Below are positions 1 through 8,305 of a stretch of DNA of 39,422 bases, in pieces (positions within the stretch are counted from its first letter, which is position 1; every line of letters begins with the position of its first letter). The stretch spans positions 1 to 39,422 of the forward strand of contig JAUQWS010000135.1 of the NCBI GenBank assembly GCA_030835025.1, given 5' to 3'. The stretch is from Ignavibacteria bacterium. GTDB lineage: Bacteria; Bacteroidota; Ignavibacteria; Tepidaquicellales; OLB5. The translations under genes were made by a program, and so were the position numbers. A model generated the notes under the pieces. It was not told where the DNA came from and made no database searches. It saw only the letters and a program-made list of their open reading frames with translations.

Positions 1-143
1 CTGTTAGATGATGAATAGCTAAGCTCTCCAAGGCCGAAAATAGAGTATATTGAACCCCCGTTCTTATCAAACTGCGAAAAGACACTGGTAGGTGAAAGTA
101 CAATTACTAAAGTTAATATTCCTGCGGCTAGTTTTATTTTCAT
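1..143 (-). CDS. Outer-membrane protein, N-terminal part only (runs off the window)
   Basis: On the minus strand an ATG at 143 opens a frame that stays open to the window edge (47 codons). It begins MKIKLAAGILTLVIVLSP and continues through a hydrophobic segment to VFSQFDKNGGSIYSIFGLGEL, which reads as a cleavable Sec signal peptide followed by a mature start. The 'YSIFGLGEL' stretch resembles the N-terminus of Bacteroidota outer-membrane barrel proteins that begin with PYSRYGIGD-like residues; this is an impression, not a family assignment. The start codon shares one base with the stop of the upstream lipoprotein gene (TAATG), so the two are probably translationally coupled and co-transcribed. 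The function cannot be stated from 47 residues. Confidence 0.6.
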   Translation of the reverse strand, partial: MKIKLAAGILTLVIVLSPTSVFSQFDKNGGSIYSIFGLGELSYSSSN

Positions 144-1348
144 TATGGGATAATCCTGGGAGTGTATTTAATTTTTACTCGTGGACGCTTATTAGGGTCA
201 GTACATGTTTCTTTGTAAAAAACGTATCTATCCAGATTTACAGTCTGTTTACCCGCAAATATCATAATTCCGTAATTTGTTTGCCCCAAAAGCCACCTCT
301 GGAAAGGTGAAGGCGCCTGGTTGCTCACAAGCCTTATCACATACTGTCCCCCCGATGTTTGTGCACCGTTAAAGGGAAACGTCTCGGTTTTCAAACCGGC
401 AGTATCGCTGACATACTGAGAAACGATGCTGAAAGAAGACTGATTTGAAAAAACCGAATTTGCAGAATCCAGTGTTAAGTATAACTGGACATCGTTTATT
501 GTAGCTGTGGAGGGTATTTTACTCAGGTCAAACTTCATAACCTGAACATAGCTAACTCCCGCCTGAAGGCTGAACGTTTCTGTGTTGGGAGTTATGCTGG
601 TATTGGAAAGCGATACCGAAGCAGTACTGTTATATGATAGGGTATCTGTAACATTGTTCTTTGTATAGATGATCTGCAGTGAGGGCCTAAGTTCTTCGTT
701 GGAAGAATAAAAAGACTTAATTACATTTGATGCATTTCCGGGAGAAAATACGATACCGTAGTTCTTATTTGAATATGATGTATCAGCTGCATACTCAAGC
801 CAGTCTTTAACCATCGCCGTGTTTAAAGTGATATCAACCTCCTGCGAATCTGATGTCGGTGAGCCGGTATAATTTCCTTTTGATACGTTCCCGAAAGTTG
901 TTGAGTTAACAGAATCAAGAGTGACCGTAGAAAAACTGAGCGGCTGTTCTATTTCATAAATATCAAACGATATCTGGCCGAGAGAATCTGAAGCAGATGA
1001 AGGGAAGTAGTAATTTCTGTATTTTAGTTTTAGAGTGGCTGAATTAACAACAGCGCTGTCGTAATCATCATCAATATTGCTGAAGATCAAAAGCCCTTTG
1101 CTTTCGTAACTTCCGTTTTTACCTACCAGCAGATTAGTTGAGCCTGAAGTATTTACGTAGTACCTGTGGTTTCCCGAAGTGATCACCATGGTGTCAATAT
1201 AAGAATCAAACTCTCTTAATCCTGTTGTATCAGGTATGAAAGGAAGGCCTAAAGAAGAAGGATCATCAGCACAGCCAATTGTATAAAGGGATAAAGTAAT
1301 AACAGCAAAAATACAATAGAGTGAGGCTTTGAACGAATTGTTTTTCAT
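143..1348 (-). CDS. Secreted lipoprotein, possible DNRLRE-like beta domains
   Basis: About 401 aa from the ATG at 1348. A longer frame would need a TTG ten codons upstream and would spoil the signal peptide, so I chose the ATG. The N-terminus MKNNSFKASLYC...LYTIGC has a lipobox-like end at the Cys, which predicts an outer-membrane or periplasmic lipoprotein. The mature part is rich in Ser, Thr and Asn and contains two halves with beta-strand-like text such as VNSATLKLKYRNYYFP and INDVQLYLTL. This resembles DNRLRE/disaggregatase-type beta-sandwich domains, where a 'v.sA.L.l' strand is typical. No catalytic motif is visible. It overlaps the next gene by one base. The neighbouring barrel protein suggests a surface complex, but that is inference. 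Confidence 0.65.
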   Translation of the reverse strand: MKNNSFKASLYCIFAVITLSLYTIGCADDPSSLGLPFIPDTTGLREFDSYIDTMVITSGNHRYYVNTSGSTNLLVGKNGSYESKGLLIFSNIDDDYDSAVVNSATLKLKYRNYYFPSSASDSLGQISFDIYEIEQPLSFSTVTLDSVNSTTFGNVSKGNYTGSPTSDSQEVDITLNTAMVKDWLEYAADTSYSNKNYGIVFSPGNASNVIKSFYSSNEELRPSLQIIYTKNNVTDTLSYNSTASVSLSNTSITPNTETFSLQAGVSYVQVMKFDLSKIPSTATINDVQLYLTLDSANSVFSNQSSFSIVSQYVSDTAGLKTETFPFNGAQTSGGQYVIRLVSNQAPSPFQRWLLGQTNYGIMIFAGKQTVNLDRYVFYKETCTDPNKRPRVKIKYTPRIIP

Positions 1349-1445
1349 TTTTATGTTTTTGCAGCTCCAGTCAGGCAATCGTCTTCAAATTTGGTCATTT
1401 TCAGATTATTTTAATAAACAATTAAGCAGTAGACGTAAGAATTCC

Positions 1446-2084
1446 TCAATTTTGGCTCATTTTTTCAATATGCTTAACTGCATCCAGCAAATCTGATGCA
1501 ATAAAGTCAATTTTTAGTTTTTCATCAAGACATTTCTTATATGCCATTTTTCCGTAACCTGTTTCAACAAGGATATTGTAAAGCCCTGCATTTATGCCGC
1601 ATTCCACATCACTGCAGGCATCGCCTATCATAAATGATGAACTTAAGTCTATATCCAGATCCTTTTTAGCGTCCAATATCATGCCAATATCCGGTTTACG
1701 GGAGCTATGCTCTATCGAATATTCTTTTAATGTTCCGTCTTTATGAAATGGAGAGAAATATAGGGCATCTATAAGTGCATTTGGATCTGCATCCTTCAGT
1801 AGGTCATACATTCTTCTGTTTATCCGGTCCAGCTCGCTTTTGGTAAGCCATCCCCGCGCAATTGCAGATTGGTTCGTAATAATGATTATCTTATATCCTA
1901 ATTTACGGGCAAGTGCAATGGCTTCTGCAGAACCCTCGATCAGCTTTACATCTTCAACACGGGTAAGGTATCCCAAAGTTTCAGGCGCAGAGCCTTCAAC
2001 TTCCTTCAGGATAGTGCCGTCTCTATCCAAAAACAGAGCCTTGTTCAAAATATCTTGATAATAAATGTTGTTATTTAAAAACAA
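1446..2084 (-). CDS. HAD-IIIA phosphatase, GmhB/HisB-N-like
   Basis: About 212 aa. All four HAD motifs are visible: DRDGT near residue 20 (nucleophile Asp and acid/base Asp), TNQSA near 70, the RKP lysine near 130, and GDACSDVECG near 152. The closest families are D-glycero-D-manno-heptose-1,7-bisphosphate 7-phosphatase (GmhB, lipopolysaccharide heptose synthesis) and the histidinol-phosphatase half of HisB. The zinc loop that in those families carries Cys-Pro-His-His and Cys-x-Cys-Arg-Lys-Pro reads SPFH and HSSRKP here, so the zinc cysteines are missing and substrate assignment is unsafe. No ATG lies near the N-terminus; the candidates are TTG at 2084 or TTG at 2048. It lies 55 bp downstream of glgA on the same strand, with a hairpin between. 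Confidence 0.75.
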   Translation of the reverse strand: MFLNNNIYYQDILNKALFLDRDGTILKEVEGSAPETLGYLTRVEDVKLIEGSAEAIALARKLGYKIIIITNQSAIARGWLTKSELDRINRRMYDLLKDADPNALIDALYFSPFHKDGTLKEYSIEHSSRKPDIGMILDAKKDLDIDLSSSFMIGDACSDVECGINAGLYNILVETGYGKMAYKKCLDEKLKIDFIASDLLDAVKHIEKMSQN

Positions 2085-2086
2085 GA

Positions 2087-2110
2087 CGGAATGAATTAAT
2101 ACTCATTCCG
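2087..2110 (-). terminator. Hairpin between glgA and the HAD gene
   Basis: An 8-bp perfect inverted repeat (CGGAATGA / TCATTCCG) with an 8-nt loop is followed on the minus strand by a T-rich stretch (2086-2071). It could be a weak terminator or attenuator after glgA. It also sits right at the candidate TTG start of the HAD gene, so it might affect that gene's translation instead. Confidence 0.35.
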
Positions 2111-2139
2111 CCGCTAAAAAAAAATCTTTCCTATACCGC

Positions 2140-3621
2140 TTAGCTCTTTTTCATTATGGACCTGTATAGATCGACATATTTCTTTGCAGATACCTCCCAT
2201 GAATAATCATATGACATTGCTATTCTGATAAGCTTTATCCATTCTTCCCTGTTTTGGAAAAGTTTCAAAGCCCTCTTAACAGCTTTCATAAGTTCCGGAG
2301 CTTCGTATTTCTCAAATACAAATCCATTGCCTTTGCCGTTTTTAAATTCAGAGATTGTATCAGCCAGTCCGCCGGTTGCCCTTACAATAGGTATTGTTCC
2401 GTACTTAAGGCTGTACATCTGGTTTAATCCGCAGGGCTCGTATTTTGAAGGCATCAGGAACATATCTGAACCGGCTTCAATCAAATGAGCAAGTTCTTCT
2501 GAAAATCCGAAATGCAGTCCGACTTTCTTCGGATATTTCTTCTTTACGCCTTCAAAGAATTTCTGGAACACCTTATCACCTGAGCCTAAGAGAACGAACT
2601 GTATATTCTCTTTCATAAGCTCAGGCATTGCCTTCTGTATAAGATCAAAACCTTTCTGGTCCGATAGCCTTGAGATAATACCAATCATCGGCGTTTCTGC
2701 GCTGAACTCAAGACCGAAATGTTTGCACAGAGATTTCTTATCTTCCCTCTTTAAAGGGAGTTCCTTAGATGTGTACCTGAAAGGGATCAGGCTGTCACGT
2801 TCGGGATTCCATACTGTGTAATCTACACCGTTTAATATACCGTAAAGATCTTTTTTCCTTTTCTTCAGTAATCCTTCAAATCCCATGCCGTACTCATGCG
2901 TGGTTGCAATTTCCTTTGCATAGTTTTCGCTTACGGTTGTAACGGCATCGGAGTAAACAAGCCCGCTTTTAAGGAAACTGAACTTATCGTAATATTCAAC
3001 ACCCTCTTCATTATAGATATTTTCAGGGAGACCGCTCTTAAGGAAAGATTCCTTTGGGAATAATCCCTGGAAAGCAATGTTATGTATCGTGAACAGGCTT
3101 TTTACATTCTGAAGCAGCGAATCCTTAGCGTATATGGTTTTAATATATGCAGGTATTAATCCTGTCTGCCAGTCATTGCAGTGAATTATATCCGGCTGCC
3201 AGCCTAGCAGGCCAAGCACCTGAACAACTGCCCTGTTGAAGAAAATGAACCGCTCGTCATTATTGGGATAATCTTTGCCGGATTTTGCATCGACATAAGG
3301 ACTCTCTTTTCCGAAGTATTCTTCATTTTCGATGAGGAATACCTGGACTTTTCCCTTCGGGGAAACTATAAAAGACGACTTAATATTGCAGATAGCTATC
3401 TTGTCCCCGATCGGTACTTCAATATTGGTCAGGCGCTTAATTTCATAAATTCTAAGCCTTCTTTCATCCAGCGGACCGTATTTAGGGGTAATTATCCTTA
3501 CTGCGTGGCCTGCTGCATTAAGCTCCTGGGGTAATGAGTTGGAAACATCGGCTAAGCCGCCTGTTTTGCTATAGGGCGTAACTTCACTCGTGCAAAAAAG
3601 TATATTTAAGCCTTTGCTCAT
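2140..3621 (-). CDS. glgA: Glycogen synthase (ADP-glucose), GT5 family
   Basis: 493 aa, the usual length for bacterial GlgA. It transfers glucose from ADP-glucose to the non-reducing end of alpha-1,4-glucan in the cytoplasm. The N-terminal ADP-glucose-binding signature KTGGLADV is at residues 19-26. The GT5 catalytic domain covers about 1-245. The C-terminal GT-B domain holds GIISRLSDQKGFDLI near 315 and the nucleotide-sugar/catalytic region EPCGLNQMYSLKYGTIPIV near 395, with the conserved TGGLADT after it. The ATG at 3621 begins directly before the first beta strand (LNILFCTSEVTP). It is divergent from the S8 protease gene, with a TAnnTTTG box upstream at 3650-3657. No other glycogen gene is adjacent. 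Confidence 0.95.
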   Translation of the reverse strand: MSKGLNILFCTSEVTPYSKTGGLADVSNSLPQELNAAGHAVRIITPKYGPLDERRLRIYEIKRLTNIEVPIGDKIAICNIKSSFIVSPKGKVQVFLIENEEYFGKESPYVDAKSGKDYPNNDERFIFFNRAVVQVLGLLGWQPDIIHCNDWQTGLIPAYIKTIYAKDSLLQNVKSLFTIHNIAFQGLFPKESFLKSGLPENIYNEEGVEYYDKFSFLKSGLVYSDAVTTVSENYAKEIATTHEYGMGFEGLLKKRKKDLYGILNGVDYTVWNPERDSLIPFRYTSKELPLKREDKKSLCKHFGLEFSAETPMIGIISRLSDQKGFDLIQKAMPELMKENIQFVLLGSGDKVFQKFFEGVKKKYPKKVGLHFGFSEELAHLIEAGSDMFLMPSKYEPCGLNQMYSLKYGTIPIVRATGGLADTISEFKNGKGNGFVFEKYEAPELMKAVKRALKLFQNREEWIKLIRIAMSYDYSWEVSAKKYVDLYRSIMKKS

Positions 3622-3649
3622 TCGGTTGGTCTTAATTAGTTGTAATTTA

Positions 3650-3657
3650 CAAAATTA
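3650..3657 (-). promoter_or_regulatory. Candidate Bacteroidota-type -7 box for glgA
   Basis: TAATTTTG on the minus strand matches TAnnTTTG and lies 29 nt upstream of the glgA ATG. A TTG triplet lies about 20 nt further upstream. Seen by eye only. Confidence 0.35.
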
Positions 3658-3836
3658 CTGAAAATACTTTTTTACTGCAATGAAATAAGGAGGGTATAGC
3701 TTAACAAGCCCCAAAATCGGCAAAAACCATAGCGTTATTCATTAGCTTCTTATACTAATTTTCAAAAGATTTATATCATATTTTCTAACTTTTTTTTGAT
3801 ATAATTTGTATTAAAATATTAACTTAAATAGATGTC

Positions 3837-5996
3837 ATGAAGAGATATTTCTCATTGCTGGTTGTTCTTGTAGTCTTAAGTGTTTTAACCTTTTCGTTCA
3901 GAACAAACACTTCAAAATTCGGGCCGCAGTTAAGCTCTGTAATGCAAAAAACCACAGATAATAATTTCGTAGTTTGGGTTTACCTTAAAGATAAGGGACC
4001 GTCTGCTGTACAGCAGTTATCAAATCCGCTTTCACTGGTTACTCAAAGATCGCTTGATAGAAGGTCTAAAGTCAGGCAGCAAAACGCATTGGTCGATTAC
4101 ACTGATATTCCAGTATATAACGAATATGTCTCAAGGGTATCAGAGAATGTTAATAAGCTGAGGCACAGAATCAAATGGCTTAACATGCTGAGTGTTGAAG
4201 TGAGCCGCGAACAGCTTAACACGCTATCAGGTTTTGATTTTGTAAGCAAGATAGAACTTGTCGAAAGGTTCAAAGTTAATAACAAGGATAATGAGTATTC
4301 TTCAAACGATAGCCCGGTATTTGAAAAACAATATTATGATGATCCGCTTGTTGATACGTTAAGTTATGGGACCGGCAATGCAGTAACGCAAATTACTCAG
4401 ATCAAAGTGAACCTTGTTCATAACCAGGGTATTTACGGGCAGGGTGTTATGATAGCAAGTTTTGATGCAGGATTTTCGAACCTTACACACGAAGCCTTCA
4501 CAACATTTCCTATGAGAATACAATCAACATATGACTTTCAGAATCATACAGTGAATCTTACCGGACACTCACACGGTACTGCCACACTTTGCCTGGTTGG
4601 CGGATATAAACCGGGAAAAATGGTTGGACCGGCATACGGCTCTACATTTATCCTCGGCAGAACTGAAGTTGACCCGACCGAGAGGCCGGTTGAAATGGAT
4701 AACTGGATAGCGGCTGCCGAATGGGCAGATTCTTTGGGGGCAGATGTGATTACAAGTTCGCTCGGTTACCTGACATTCGATGCAGGTTATACTTCATACA
4801 CCTGGCAGGATATGAACGGAAATACACTACCTATAACAATTGCCGCTGATCTCGCAGTGAATAAAGGAATAATAGTAAGCAATTCCGCAGGAAATAACGG
4901 CAGCTCTACTCACAATACACTTGGCGGACCCGCTGATGGTGACAGCGTTCTGACGGTGGGCGCAGTTACATCAAGCGGAGTGAGGTCGAGCTTCAGCTCC
5001 ATAGGACCGACAACTGATAATCCGCCAAGAATAAAGCCCGATGTTATGGCAATGGGAAGCAGCAATTACTATGCAAGTACAACAGGCAATAATTATACCA
5101 GCGGAAGCGGGACATCTTTTTCCTGTCCGCTTACCTCGGGTGTTTGCGCGCTAGTGCTTTCGTCAAATAAAGACCTTACACCATTGCAGTTAATGGGGAT
5201 TCTGAAGAAGTTTGCCAGCAATTCAAACTCACCCAATAACCAGATGGGTTGGGGAATCATTGATGCATCGCTTGCAGTTGATTCAGCCAGAAAGCTTGAT
5301 AACACGGCGCCATTGATACTGCATACCCAGCCGTTCACAATGACAATGGATACCGGTGTTATAACAATGAAAGCCAAGATAACCGATAACGGGATAATCA
5401 GAAACTGGACAAACGAAGCACCGCTTCTTTATTACAGAAAGAGTTTAAACGGCGGGAGCAACTGGACAAGCTATGCTGCTCTTAATTACAGCTCTAAGAA
5501 TCTTGATACATTCTCATTCCGCATACCGGGAAGCGGTCCTGCTACGGTTGTACAGTATTATTTTGCTGCGCAGGATATAGCTCTTCCTGCACCAAGAATG
5601 TCAACTTTACCTTCAGGAGGGAGCGGAGTGAATCCACCGGGTACTACACCCCCTTCGACAGCATTCCAGTACGTAGTTGCTATACTGGGAATTACACCAT
5701 TGGGAAATGAAATACCGGACAGATTTAACCTTTATGCAAACTATCCAAACCCGTTTAATCCGGTGACTAAGATAAGGTTTGATATTCCGGCAAATTCCAA
5801 AGCTCAAATGTCAAATGTCAAACTGATAATTTATGACATACTTGGAAAAGAAAGTGCTGTTCTTGTGAATGGTGATTTAAGAGCCGGCAGGTATGAAGTT
5901 ACATTTGACGCTTCAACGGTATCAAGCGGAGTATATTTCTACAAGCTTGTAACAAGTGATTTTGTTGATACAAAGAAGATGCTGGTAATAAAGTAA
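3837..5996 (+). CDS. Subtilisin-like serine protease (S8) with T9SS sorting domain
   Basis: 719 aa. The signal peptide is at residues 1-20 (MKRYFSLLVVLVVLSVLTFS). A propeptide-like region (about 30-150) precedes the peptidase S8 domain. The catalytic triad is visible as Asp210 (VMIASFDAG), His246 (GHSHGT) and Ser427 (GSGTSFSCP), with the oxyanion Asn353 in NSAGNNG. After about residue 490 comes a beta-rich spacer. A type A T9SS C-terminal sorting domain follows, with NLYANYPNPFNPVTKIRF near 635, YDILGKE, SSGVYFYKL and the terminal KKMLVIK. It is expected to cross the outer membrane by the type IX system and be surface-attached or released, degrading external protein. A TATAAT at 3800-3805 is a possible -10. 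The gene ends 30 bp before a strong terminator. Confidence 0.93.
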   Translation: MKRYFSLLVVLVVLSVLTFSFRTNTSKFGPQLSSVMQKTTDNNFVVWVYLKDKGPSAVQQLSNPLSLVTQRSLDRRSKVRQQNALVDYTDIPVYNEYVSRVSENVNKLRHRIKWLNMLSVEVSREQLNTLSGFDFVSKIELVERFKVNNKDNEYSSNDSPVFEKQYYDDPLVDTLSYGTGNAVTQITQIKVNLVHNQGIYGQGVMIASFDAGFSNLTHEAFTTFPMRIQSTYDFQNHTVNLTGHSHGTATLCLVGGYKPGKMVGPAYGSTFILGRTEVDPTERPVEMDNWIAAAEWADSLGADVITSSLGYLTFDAGYTSYTWQDMNGNTLPITIAADLAVNKGIIVSNSAGNNGSSTHNTLGGPADGDSVLTVGAVTSSGVRSSFSSIGPTTDNPPRIKPDVMAMGSSNYYASTTGNNYTSGSGTSFSCPLTSGVCALVLSSNKDLTPLQLMGILKKFASNSNSPNNQMGWGIIDASLAVDSARKLDNTAPLILHTQPFTMTMDTGVITMKAKITDNGIIRNWTNEAPLLYYRKSLNGGSNWTSYAALNYSSKNLDTFSFRIPGSGPATVVQYYFAAQDIALPAPRMSTLPSGGSGVNPPGTTPPSTAFQYVVAILGITPLGNEIPDRFNLYANYPNPFNPVTKIRFDIPANSKAQMSNVKLIIYDILGKESAVLVNGDLRAGRYEVTFDASTVSSGVYFYKLVTSDFVDTKKMLVIK

Positions 5997-6026
5997 AAAG
6001 GCAAAAGTAAAAAAGCAAAAATTATC

Positions 6027-6057
6027 AAAAAAAACCCCGCAAGCTGCGGGGTTTTTT
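6027..6057. terminator. Bidirectional Rho-independent terminator
   Basis: Stem CCCCGC / GCGGGG (6035-6040 and 6046-6051) with loop AAGCT is flanked by eight A on the left and six T on the right. It serves both the S8 protease gene (plus) and the convergent lipoprotein gene (minus). Confidence 0.92.
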
Positions 6058-6077
6058 GTTTTCATACTTATCAGCGG

Positions 6078-6596
6078 CTATCTGGGAGGAAAAGCACCCT
6101 GTCCTGATCTTACAACTATTCCGTCTCTTGTTGCCTGCCATGTGTAATCCCACCACTGCCTTGGGTTTTTCTTTGTCAGGCCGGTGAATTTTATCTGAAC
6201 ACCAAGCGGTATACCAACTCCGCCCATCGGAAGAATAGGCTGTCCCTGCGGACCCTTTTTAACTCCAATTTTGCCTTTTGCTGTATCGGTTGTTGCCTGG
6301 TCTATCTGCCAGCCGAGCATGGTAACCCAGCCGATTATCTTAACTGTTGAATCGAACTGAACATGGAAATCATTAACTAATGTATCAGTTGAATTGTTCC
6401 TTAGCCTGAAAACCAGAACATTGCCTTCCCAATACGGCTCAATTGTTATGGAAGCCGGCGGAAGCTCTGATGAATGAAACTCCTGCATTGATGATGGTGA
6501 AAGAATATTATCTTCACTGCATGCTGAAAAGAAAACGGTGATACCGAAAAGAACTGCAACGATGATCTTGCTGAAGCTGTTTTTTGAATTTTTCAT
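6078..6596 (-). CDS. Small lipoprotein of unknown function
   Basis: 172 aa. The N-terminus MKNSKNSFSKIIVAVLFGITVFFSAC is a lipoprotein signal with the lipobox FSAC (Cys26). The mature part is a single beta-rich domain with two Trp-rich stretches (WVTMLGWQID and RQWWDYTWQATRDG), which looks like a small immunoglobulin- or beta-sandwich-like fold. I do not recognise the family. The start is set by a perfect Shine-Dalgarno AAGGAGG (6605-6611) eight bases upstream of the ATG. It is transcribed alone, convergent with the S8 protease and divergent from hutI. A TAnnTTTG box lies upstream at 6642-6649. Confidence 0.75.
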   Translation of the reverse strand: MKNSKNSFSKIIVAVLFGITVFFSACSEDNILSPSSMQEFHSSELPPASITIEPYWEGNVLVFRLRNNSTDTLVNDFHVQFDSTVKIIGWVTMLGWQIDQATTDTAKGKIGVKKGPQGQPILPMGGVGIPLGVQIKFTGLTKKNPRQWWDYTWQATRDGIVVRSGQGAFPPR

Positions 6597-6641
6597 TTTA
6601 CTATCCTCCTTAGGATAATTGATTGATTGTTTTACTTATTA

Positions 6642-6649
6642 CAAATCTA
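6642..6649 (-). promoter_or_regulatory. Candidate -7 box for the lipoprotein gene
   Basis: The minus strand reads TAGATTTG, matching TAnnTTTG, 46 nt upstream of the ATG at 6596. No convincing TTTG -33 partner. Confidence 0.3.
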
Positions 6650-6695
6650 AATTTATACCTTATCGGAACCTTAGCAGAAACCTTATCAACCCTAT

Positions 6696-6731
6696 TTTGC
6701 CTTAAATAAGAGTAAAAACTGCGTATATTTG
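6696..6731 (+). promoter_or_regulatory. Candidate promoter of hutI, implying a leaderless or near-leaderless mRNA
   Basis: TATATTTG at 6724-6731 matches the TAnnTTTG -7 box. TTTG at 6696-6699 could be the -33 element, but the 24-nt spacing is longer than the usual 19-21. The hutI ATG (6736) follows only four bases later, so if this box is used the transcript would begin at or near the start codon. Confidence 0.35.
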
Positions 6732-6735
6732 TAGT

Positions 6736-7968
6736 ATGGATCTACTTATAGAAAATGCAGAACAGATAGTAACCTGCCATACAAGGGGCAGGAAATTCAA
6801 AGCAGGTAAGCACCAGTCAGAAATTGGTCTGCTGAAAAAATCGAGTATTCTGGTTGAAAACGGCAAAATAAGCTGGGTGGGGAAGAAACTGCCACGCGGC
6901 ATACTCAGGAAAAATCTTTTGAAAATAGATGCGCGCGGCAAATGTGTGCTGCCTGGGTTCATTGATTCGCATACACATAGTGTTTTTGCGGGTGATAGAG
7001 CTGATGAATACTCAATGCGCATTAAAGGCAGCACATACGAAGAAATTGCAGCATCGGGCGGGGGAATCAGAAGCACTGTAAAAGCCGTCAGAAAGGCCTC
7101 AAAAAAAGAACTAAAGGACCTTGCAGGAAGAAGGATCCTGACCTCGATGTGTTTTGGTGTAACAACAATTGAAGCAAAATCAGGATACGGTTTAAGCGCC
7201 GCCGCTGAAATTAAAATGCTTGAAGTAATCAGTGAACTTAGAAAAGAATTGCCGGTTGATATATACGCAACCTTTCTTGGTGCACACGCATTCCCTGACG
7301 AAAAGACCCGCGAAGATTACATAGATGAAATAATGTTCAGGATGATCCCCGCCATAACAGAGAAGAAATTGGCAGTATTTATTGATGCATTCTGTGAGAA
7401 GAATTACTTTTCAGTAAATGAAACAAAAGGAATATTTCTGCAGGGAGTCAAATACGGCCTCACTCCAAAACTTCATACCAATCAGTTCTATTCAATCGGC
7501 GGGATTAAAGCCGCAATAGAGTGCGGCGCGATTTCAGTCGATCACCTTGAAGTGATGAAGCCGTCAGACGTTTCAGCATTGAAGGATAGCGGAACTATTG
7601 CATGCCTGCTGCCGGCAGTTTCATATTTTCTTGATATCCCCTATGCACCGGCAAGAAAACTTATCGAAAGTAAAATACCTGTTGCGCTTGCTACTGATTT
7701 CAATCCGGGAAGCGCAATGAGCGAGAATATTCAGTTGACAATGAGCTTGGCTGTTCAGCTTCTGAAGATGAATATCGAAGAAACCTTCAACGCCGTTACA
7801 ATAAATGCCGCTGCAGCGCTTGGTGTTTCAGATAGGATCGGCAGCATCGAAACCGGTAAACAGGGTGACCTGCTCATTTTTGATACTCCGGCTTACAGCG
7901 ATATCCTTTATCACTTCGGGGTTAACCAACTGTGGAAAGTTATAAAAAGAGGAAGAGTTATCTGTTAA
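6736..7968 (+). CDS. hutI: Imidazolonepropionase
   Basis: 410 aa, the normal family length. It hydrolyses 4-imidazolone-5-propionate to N-formimino-L-glutamate, the third step of histidine degradation, in the cytoplasm. It belongs to the amidohydrolase superfamily: the metal-binding DSHTH (His79, His81) follows VLPGFI, and the family-specific GDRADEYSMRIKGSTYEEIAASGGGI comes next. HTNQF near 252, VDHLEVM near 272 and the metal/catalytic Asp in LATDFNPGS near 317 are present. The C-terminal small domain contains GSIETGKQGDLLIFD. No Shine-Dalgarno is visible, and a -7 box lies just before the ATG. The next pathway enzyme, ftcD, lies 1.3 kb downstream. hutH and hutU are not in the window. Confidence 0.95.
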   Translation: MDLLIENAEQIVTCHTRGRKFKAGKHQSEIGLLKKSSILVENGKISWVGKKLPRGILRKNLLKIDARGKCVLPGFIDSHTHSVFAGDRADEYSMRIKGSTYEEIAASGGGIRSTVKAVRKASKKELKDLAGRRILTSMCFGVTTIEAKSGYGLSAAAEIKMLEVISELRKELPVDIYATFLGAHAFPDEKTREDYIDEIMFRMIPAITEKKLAVFIDAFCEKNYFSVNETKGIFLQGVKYGLTPKLHTNQFYSIGGIKAAIECGAISVDHLEVMKPSDVSALKDSGTIACLLPAVSYFLDIPYAPARKLIESKIPVALATDFNPGSAMSENIQLTMSLAVQLLKMNIEETFNAVTINAAAALGVSDRIGSIETGKQGDLLIFDTPAYSDILYHFGVNQLWKVIKRGRVIC

Positions 7969-8162
7969 TCAGTTGAACTGTTAAATAGTAAAAACAGTTG
8001 ATTAGTTGAACAGTTGATCAACTAATACTCAATAATTGCCCTCATTCAGATAAACTAGCAGAGATACAACTTTTTTGGAAAAAATCCGCAAAATAGCGTT
8101 AAATTTTTGCGGATTTCTGACTTCAGTCCTTCATCGGCTTTAAATTTATGGCCAAATTCGCT
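7969..8162. other. Intergenic stretch after hutI with two inverted repeats
   Basis: The gene-poor gap after hutI spans 7969-8236. It opens with a cluster of AGTTGA direct repeats. ATTAGTTGA (8001-8009) and TCAACTAAT (8018-8026) form a 9-bp stem around an 8-nt loop. AAATCCGCAAAA (8082-8093) and TTTTGCGGATTT (8105-8116) form a 12-bp stem with an 11-nt loop. Neither has a clean T tract after it, so they are poor intrinsic terminators. They could stabilise the hutI 3' end or block read-through toward the next promoter. No gene is visible here. Confidence 0.5.
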
Positions 8163-8193
8163 TTTGCCCTGCGCTCATTGAATACTATATTTG
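8163..8193 (+). promoter_or_regulatory. Near-perfect Bacteroidota promoter (TTTG-N19-TAnnTTTG)
   Basis: TTTG at 8163-8166 and TATATTTG at 8186-8193 are separated by exactly 19 nt, the arrangement known for the Bacteroidota housekeeping sigma factor. The predicted start is near 8200, about 37 nt before a 22-codon micro-ORF (8237) and 177 nt before the reductase gene (8377). It is the best promoter in the window. Confidence 0.6.
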
Positions 8194-8236
8194 TTCATCA
8201 AAGTAATTAATTCAATAATTATAAAGAAAGAAAACA

Positions 8237-8305
8237 ATGAACAGCACACTTAAGATCGTATTGATCGGAAATCTGCTTTTGATTGCAATTGCAATTTTAG
8301 GCTAA
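8237..8305 (+). CDS. Micro-ORF: 22-aa hydrophobic membrane peptide
   Basis: ATG at 8237 to TAA at 8303-8305 encodes MNSTLKIVLIGNLLLIAIAI followed by LG. It is one uninterrupted hydrophobic helix after a short polar N-terminus with one Lys, as in small inner-membrane peptides. A purine-rich stretch (AAAGAAAGAAAA) precedes the ATG, but there is no classical Shine-Dalgarno. A near-perfect promoter lies 44-74 nt upstream, and the reductase gene starts 71 nt downstream. It may be a real small membrane protein, a leader peptide for the next gene, or chance. I do not recognise a family. Confidence 0.4.
   Translation: MNSTLKIVLIGNLLLIAIAILG

Noticed and set aside
7969-8162. AGTTGA repeat cluster as a CRISPR-like array
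   Set aside because: The repeats are only 6-12 nt long, irregularly spaced and without unique spacers of constant length.
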